This document shows positions 58,861-64,000 of a DNA stretch of 64,000 nucleotides, piece by piece. This stretch comes from Hydnum rufescens UP504. Taxonomy: Eukaryota > Basidiomycota > Agaricomycetes > Cantharellales > Hydnaceae. The DNA is taken from contig MU128945.1 in assembly GCA_014904985.1 (NCBI GenBank), positions 248,001-312,000 of the forward strand, given 5' to 3'. A program made the translations under genes and the position numbers. Every line of letters starts with the position of its first letter. Within the stretch, counting starts at the first letter, position 1. Under the pieces are notes generated by a model that saw nothing but the letters and a program-made list of their open reading frames with translations, had not been told where the DNA came from and made no database searches.

Positions 58861-59284
58861 TGTCTATGTCCATGAAAGGATTTTCTAGGGCGAAGTTACG
58901 GTATCACTATTTGCACGCGCCCCATCATGCCCATGGGGATTATCCTTGTCTCGTATCGCGATTTCAAGCCCTCAATAGATGCCCAGCACTGAACAAGTGA
59001 TGTTTGGACCACAGACTGGGCCAGACGAGGTGAAGCCGATTGCGATGGATCAAAAATCAAGTAGTCCAAGCCCTATGAACTGTGCGTAGTAATAGCAATG
59101 GCGACTGGAGCGGTTTTTACCGCCCCAATCCCACCAGTCCTATTCCTGTAGATTCCGCCCAATAATCTATTATCACGCAACCGGAAATGCTTAAACAGGT
59201 CATGAGCCCGAAATATTCGACTGCCCGAACGTTTCGCTCGAGCCTCGTCCCGCTCTGCCATTTTCTGCCTCGCCTCGCCTTGCT
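58861..59284. other. Intergenic, end of the HSP70 relic to SRP14
   Basis: No recognisable motif. It should include the SRP14 3' UTR. Confidence 0.45.
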
Positions 59285-59937
59285 TTATAATAGCTTGTAC
59301 TCTCCGTTGGCGTTTTCGCCGCCCAGCACCACGCTTTGGCCCTCAACTGTGATCACCTCTTCGAGCTTCCGTCTCCGGAGGAGAGCTCGTTCGTGCCGCA
59401 CCTTTTCCTTCTTCTTGTCACGCTTTTTCAGCGTCGTCATGGACGATTTAAGGAGAGTCCCATAAGAGGTATGGAAGGCTTCCAGTTCCCCAGGGATTTA
59501 TCTGCAAATGACAGGGGCAGCGCAAAGGGTTACTTGTGTAATACACCGTCACAGAACAGGCACATGAAGCCCTCACAATCGTGGATAGTTTAAAATCTTT
59601 CCCGTCGGTCACCTTGATGATACAAGGGTATTCCTTTTCATCCACTTCGTCTGGCGGAGAAGACATGACTGCATCTTCACCTTGATATGTGACTAAATCC
59701 ATGGGTGAATTTTGTCAATCCATAAAGACCGGGCATACTTGAATGAATCGATACTTGCATCGTTTATGAGTTATCCACACGGCATGTTTCTCCTTCGTGG
59801 CCTCGAATAGCGATGCGAGCTTGGATAAGAACTGCAATGTGAGTGTGAGAATCTCTCCGCATGCGAGAAACACGTTGGGCAGTATGGCGTACAGTGTCCT
59901 TATCGACCAGTCCGACCGCTTCACCTGGACCACCCAT
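59285..59937 (-). CDS. SRP14: Signal recognition particle subunit SRP14
   Basis: Binds the Alu part of SRP RNA and helps pause translation. Exons at 59893-59937 (MGGPGEAVGLVDKDT), 59759-59831 (FLSKLASLFEATKEKHAVWI, THKR), 59577-59692 (TYQGEDAVMSS, CIIKVTDGKDFKLSTI) and 59285-59501 (LEAFHTSYGTLLKSSMTTLK, KRDKKKEKVRHERALLRRRK) give about 149 residues, matching the fungal protein. The intron 59693-59758 starts GCAAGT and ends TTTAG; only this GC donor restores the frame. In the last exon the frame needs one C fewer in the C4 run at 59488-59491, which suggests a base-count error. The lysine-rich C-terminal helix is typical. The gene is head to head with the TatD-like gene. Confidence 0.87.
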
Positions 59938-60090
59938 GCTTCGTGGGACTTTCCTTTGAGGCTCCCGGCCGCCCTGAACAGCGGGCGTTTGGGCGTGCGA
60001 TGGATTTTGTGTCCGAATTCATTCAACGGCTTTTGCCGTCTTGCACTGGTGCCTCGTAGAGCAAATGGGATATACTCTCCTCTGGTGTCG

Positions 60091-61430
60091 CATCTGGTCG
60101 ACGTCCACTGTCATCCCACTGACAGTCCCACCACTACTGAGGTTCTCAGAATTTTTTGCGATTCCGGGCAGTTCGAAAATTGCTAACATACCGAGCTCAG
60201 ATGATGGTTGCTCTCCCTCTGCGAATTTGCGCAATGGCTACGCGCGTTGAGGATCAGGATCTCGTTCGCGATCTTGCAGAGCGATGGCCCGAAAAAGTTA
60301 TTCCTGGCTTTGGTTTTCATCCGTGGTTCTCGCACAAGATCTATCTCAAGGATGGTCCGCCCCCGTCTAGGCTGGAGCATTATGCTTCTCTGTTTCTTCC
60401 TGATCTTGATCCTGAGGAGGCCATCAAAGATAGTGACTTTGCAGCCCTCTTCCCCTCCCTTCCTGATCCGATCCCTCTGTCTGCCGTGCTGAAGTCTATT
60501 CGAGCCAATCTGGAGGCATTTCCTCATGCTATGCTTGGTGCGCCCGGTGGTGCGGATTGGGCGATACATGCGTAAATCTCAATCCTTTCGGATCGTTACA
60601 TTATAGGCGAAGTAGGCCTCGACCGGGTCTTCCGCATTCCATTCCCAGAACCCGAATCATCCTCCACGGGGTCTCCACCACGAACCTCCACCAACAAAAA
60701 ACTCTCTCCCTTCACCATCCATTCGTCATCAACTCACGATCCTCGAGACTCAGATAGCCCTTGCAGTTGAACTGGGACGTAACATTAGCTTGCACAGCGT
60801 CAAAGCGCAGCAAGCCACTGTAGATCTAATCAAGAACTGCAGCACGCGCTATGGATCCGCCTGGGACCAAGTCAGCCTTGATTTCCATTCATGCGGATTG
60901 AGCGCCGAGACATGGGGCGATATTGAGGTGAGAACTCGATTCCACCGACAGCAGACACATGCCATTATTCCCGAGGGCTTGTCTGCAATTCGCTTCTTTT
61001 TCTCTTATCGTTTGTTTAGAAAGCGCATAGCAATGTGTATCTCTCTCTCTCGACTGCTCTCAACGCGCGCTCGCGAGCACACGAAGCATTAGTTCGCGCG
61101 TGTGACCCTACGCGGATCCTCGTCGAGTCGGATTACCCCGACGTCAGATATTGCGCTCCGAATTCCTGGGATATGCTCCTCATCATAGCTAAATTGAAAG
61201 ACTGGTGGGTTGAGGAAAATGAGGACGATGTTGCGCGAGAAGAGAAGGACGGGAAGGGGAAGGGCGCTGTGAGGAGGATACAAGAGAATTGGGAGGCCTT
61301 CGTGCGTGGGAATCATGTGCGCACAAGGCCAAGGCAAAGCGGTAAGATTCGAAAACAGAATAATTTTCCTCATGCAGAAGAAGATTGGGTGAGCGATGGG
61401 GAGGACGAGGTAATCCTTCCGCGAACCTAA
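60091..61430 (+). CDS. TatD-family metal-dependent hydrolase (Cut9-interacting Scn1 type)
   Basis: Predicted metal-dependent deoxyribonuclease fold. The first sure residues are HLVDVHCHPTDSPTTTEVLR, with the His-x-His metal site; upstream the frame is open to an ATG at 59884, but that would overlap SRP14, so the start is unresolved. Then ICAMATRVEDQDLVRDLAER, KVIPGFGFHPWFSH (second metal His), GEVGLDRVFRIPFPEP (metal Glu), LAVELGRNISLHSVKAQQAT (His), VSLDFHSCGLSA and VYLSLSTALNARS. RILVESDYPDVR carries the final catalytic Asp. The long hydrophilic C-terminus (NPPV-free, lysine/arginine/acidic rich) ends EDEVILPRT, stop at 61428. The fungal Scn1/Scn2 branch shares the insert before the second half. 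Several short introns. Confidence 0.83.
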
Positions 61431-61524
61431 TTAGCATACATACTATTCCACATTCCCTAGTGTTGTTATACATAGACAGAATTATACGAGGGGACCTTGA
61501 AAGCCAGTCTATTGTGATCATTAT

Positions 61525-62665
61525 TTAGTCAATGGGGGCGTTGAGATCCAGCTCGCGCAATTTGGCTTCCAGGTCCTTGTTCTCTTGTTCGGCCCGCTGT
61601 ATGGCCTTGGCGAGTCTGTCTTCCCTTCCCACTAGTCGTTCGTCCATCCCAAGCACCAGGAGCCGTACCTGCTCTATTTGCTTCTTCAATAGTTCGTTGG
61701 CATGCTCGAGCGCAATTTCTCGCTCTGTGGGACGTCTAGGTTGGCGCCTCTGGGGATGTTCTTCTGGACCAGAATCGATATCGCCGTCACCATCAACATC
61801 AGCATCGTCGCGACTGAGATCGGTCTCGGTGCCGCCGTCTTCACCGCCATCGACTTGAACGCTGCTGCTGATATCCGAATCGATGGGCCTCCCGGTGGCG
61901 GAAGAGGGCAATACGTTGTTGAGACGGCGCGGTAGAGTGTTGGGATTGTGGAGAGAGAGGGAGGACACGGAATAGTTACCATTCCCGGCGATGGAAGATA
62001 CGGTAAATATCCCTCGTGACGAAGGCGTCAGGCCTGGACTAGGGATGCGGGGCATCCGCGCTGGTGGGAATGTTCAGCATTGTCTTGATTTTAAGTTGTT
62101 CATTTAGGCTTTAATTTTATAATGGGTGCGAATTGGGTGTGTTGATGGAGCATACCTGCCAGTTATCTCCGCATAGGCGTCGAAGCTCTGTTTCCAGAGT
62201 CCGTTCGCGCTTCTTTTGCCTTTCGAGTTCGGTCATCATCTTCTCGTTTTCGCGTTGCGTGCCCTATGTAGAGATCGCATGTCGACTTAAGCACGAGGGG
62301 CCAGAGTTCGAGAACAAGGTTTTCGCACAAGGAGGATAATTTCAAGCGTCTTTTTCTCGTTCTCGAGCTCCTGTATTGCTGCGAGAGGTGGGCGTTGTGC
62401 GAGCTGCGTCTGCAAGCTCAGTACTTGATCGACCAGCTATCACGCGGGATCAGTAATGCCGCGGGCGTCTCGTGTTGCAGCAAGGTCTCACACGATCATT
62501 CTCTCGCTCTTTCTCAAATATTTCTGAGCGCAACGAGGCTTCAAGCAATTCGATATTATGCGACGCGGGCGCGCGAACTTCCTGGAGCGTGCCCAGGTCA
62601 TCTGTAGTCTGGGGTCCAGTAGGGAGAGAAGAACGCGTGGTTCTAACAGTATGAGAACGTCGCAT
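61525..62665 (-). CDS. Coiled-coil protein of unknown function
   Basis: No family recognised. The ATG at 62665 begins MRRSHTVRTTRSSLPTGPQT. Three exons joined by in-frame GT-AG introns give a charged coiled coil (LLEASLRSEIFEKERENDR, LVDQVLSLQTQLAQRPPLAA, IQELENEKKTLE, GTQRENEKMMTELERQKKRE, TLETELRRLCGDNWQ). The last part, from MPRIPSPGLTPSSRGIF at 62055, has a Ser-rich and acidic linker and a second coil (LEHANELLKKQIEQVRLLVL, AIQRAEQENKDLEAKLREL), ending LDLNAPID at 61525. The join between the CAG-GTATGC donor near 62,158 and the exon after CCACCAG near 62,060 is off by one base. Either the first protein ends at RGCPASLVQA or there is an indel. Confidence 0.6.
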
Positions 62666-62985
62666 AGCTGTACAAGGACAAGTACAATTGGGGTGGCACG
62701 GAAGCAACTCGCGCTCGCCGTCGAGTCGGGATAACCCGAGAAAAGCGCGCTTCCGCGTGAGACCTTTCTGCTTGGAACCTCGTGTAACTGCTCAGTACGA
62801 CCTTGAAACCCCACAGTACTTCGCCAAATCTTGACGACGATTTACATACGCCGTACAGTGGTTCGATATACGCCGCGGGACCATGATATCTGCCCCTAGC
62901 TACTAACGTCTCCCGTAACGCCTCGCACGTTCGTTGCGCGATCATATTGCTTGGACTTTTTCGACAACTTCGGTCCGTTCTCAAC

Positions 62986-64000
62986 ATGCCTGAATCTTCG
63001 TGCTCGCACTTGCGCATGAAGTCTGCCAAGAAATCGATGCTTTGTTTGCTTGGAATCCTCCTCCTCTCAGACCTATCCCATCACGATTTTCCGAGAAACC
63101 TTCTACTGGCACCCGCCCATCCGCGTTTTACGACAAGCATCTTTCTCAGCACCTGGTTCTCAAGCAGGTGAAGCGACTACCATCCCTGGTGCAACAACTT
63201 GCCGCCAATGTCGATAAAAGACTTGGCAATGCCTTCAAGTCTCTTCCGCCCCTAGAGGATTTCATGACATCCCAAATTCGTCAGACATTCCTTCACTATC
63301 GACACCCTACTGTTTCCGACGAGAAAGACGTTGTCAGCTATTACGAGAATATTTCTTCCATCTTCTGCATCAAACTAGCATCGATGCTGGCTCTTCATCC
63401 CAAGGCTTCAGTTTGGGACTCTCTGTTGCAATGGTCTGCGTCGACCCGAACCCAGGCTACGTTACTATGGGTGGAGTGCTCCGATTCCGCGGGATGGCCT
63501 ACAATGCGGAATCTAAAACCAGAGAGGAATTGCTTCTGAAGAATATGGAGAGTGAGACACATCATGCCTTCGAGGATCTGAGGAAGTCTGCCTCACCCTT
63601 GGCTACATGGGCCATGAAGAGTCTATTTGCTGGTCCGAAGGAGGTAGTAATGGCAATTTGCAATCTTGATAGGTTCACTTGGACATCCTGTGAAAGAGTC
63701 CAGGCTAGACTATCCCAACATCAGAGGGTGTGGAAGCATGCTACATGTGCAAGAGCAGGGCCAGATGCAAAAAATCCCCCCTGGGATCTGAAAGTATTAC
63801 CATCCCCTCAAGTTCAACAGAGCTTTACTTATGATATTATAGGATGTTTTATACCCTCCTGTTGCTCCAGCCAAACCTTTAGACCAGGTGTTAAGCTCTA
63901 CTTCTGCAATGCCCCCACCAGTGCGAGGAGTCTCGATGGTCCCTTCTGCAGAGGACAAGGGGAAAGGGAAAGCCAAACCTGAAACTGAAGACAGAGGCAT
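62986..64000 (+). CDS. Hypothetical Agaricomycete protein, frameshifted, cut by the window edge
   Basis: ATG at 62986 (MPESS), then a one-base shift into the frame LALAHEVCQEIDALFAWNPP. It continues KRLPSLVQQLAANVDKRLGN, LEDFMTSQIRQTFLHYRHPT and CIKLASMLALHPKASVWDSL. A second shift near 63,420-63,490 leads to LRFRGMAYNAESKTREELLL, SPLATWAMKSLFAGPKEVVM, FTWTSC and GPDAKNPPWDL. The layout, and the WAMKSL and GPDA-NPPW motifs, look like a repeated family of unknown function that I recall loosely from Agaricomycetes. That is memory, not a search result. The shifts may be real decay or base errors. Confidence 0.5.

Overview
The window looks like nuclear DNA of a filamentous basidiomycete, probably an Agaricomycete. 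Genes lie close together on both strands and are cut by many introns of about 50-70 bases. The gene set fits a fungus: ISC1-type phospholipase, uracil catabolism protein 4, Spc97/Spc98 family protein and DUF1688. A Rhizoctonia-like source is only a guess.

Layout. 1-9 kb holds an amino-acid permease (+), an ISC1-like sphingolipid phospholipase C (-) and a lone histone H2A (-). 9.04-20.53 kb is a tandem pair of tyrosine-recombinase retrotransposons of the DIRS order (Ngaro-like). They carry split direct repeats in the order A1-[copy 1]-B1-A-[copy 2]-B1'-A2-B2. Both recombinase genes are open, whereas gag and RT/RNase H are broken. 20.5-30.1 kb holds an alpha/beta hydrolase (+), a serine carboxypeptidase (-) and a 1.09-kb foldback element with arms of about 500 bp. 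30.1-36 kb is a minus-strand run of a TBC Rab-GAP, a divergent histone H3 and a gamma-tubulin complex component. 36-46 kb holds a single-pass membrane protein (-), URC4 (+), the splicing factor CLF1 (-), a tiny possible gene and an ankyrin protein (-). The ankyrin gene shares a 141-bp promoter with condensin SMC4 (+), which is followed by SEC14 (+). 54-64 kb holds a DUF726 lipase-like membrane protein (-), an HSP70 pseudogene (+), SRP14 (-) head to head with a TatD-like nuclease (+), a coiled-coil protein (-), and a hypothetical gene that runs off the right edge (+).

Most genes are unrelated housekeeping genes, so no operon-like logic is expected. The best novelty is in the retrotransposon pair. 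The B/A junction carries a 9-bp inverted repeat that looks like a recombinase site, and the two copies share one A repeat as expected for insertion of a circular copy. All differences between the three A repeats are CpG transitions. Further points of interest are the two orphan histones (H3 with an altered K27 neighbourhood, H2A without an SQ tail), a 14-nt microexon, a GC-AG intron in SRP14, and a TBC domain with arginine in place of the glutamine finger.

Limits. Several genes that are otherwise intact, including essential ones (SMC4, SRP14), show single-base frameshifts, so residual indel errors in the assembly are likely. Exon joins were made by eye. Family assignments rest on motif recognition without any database search.
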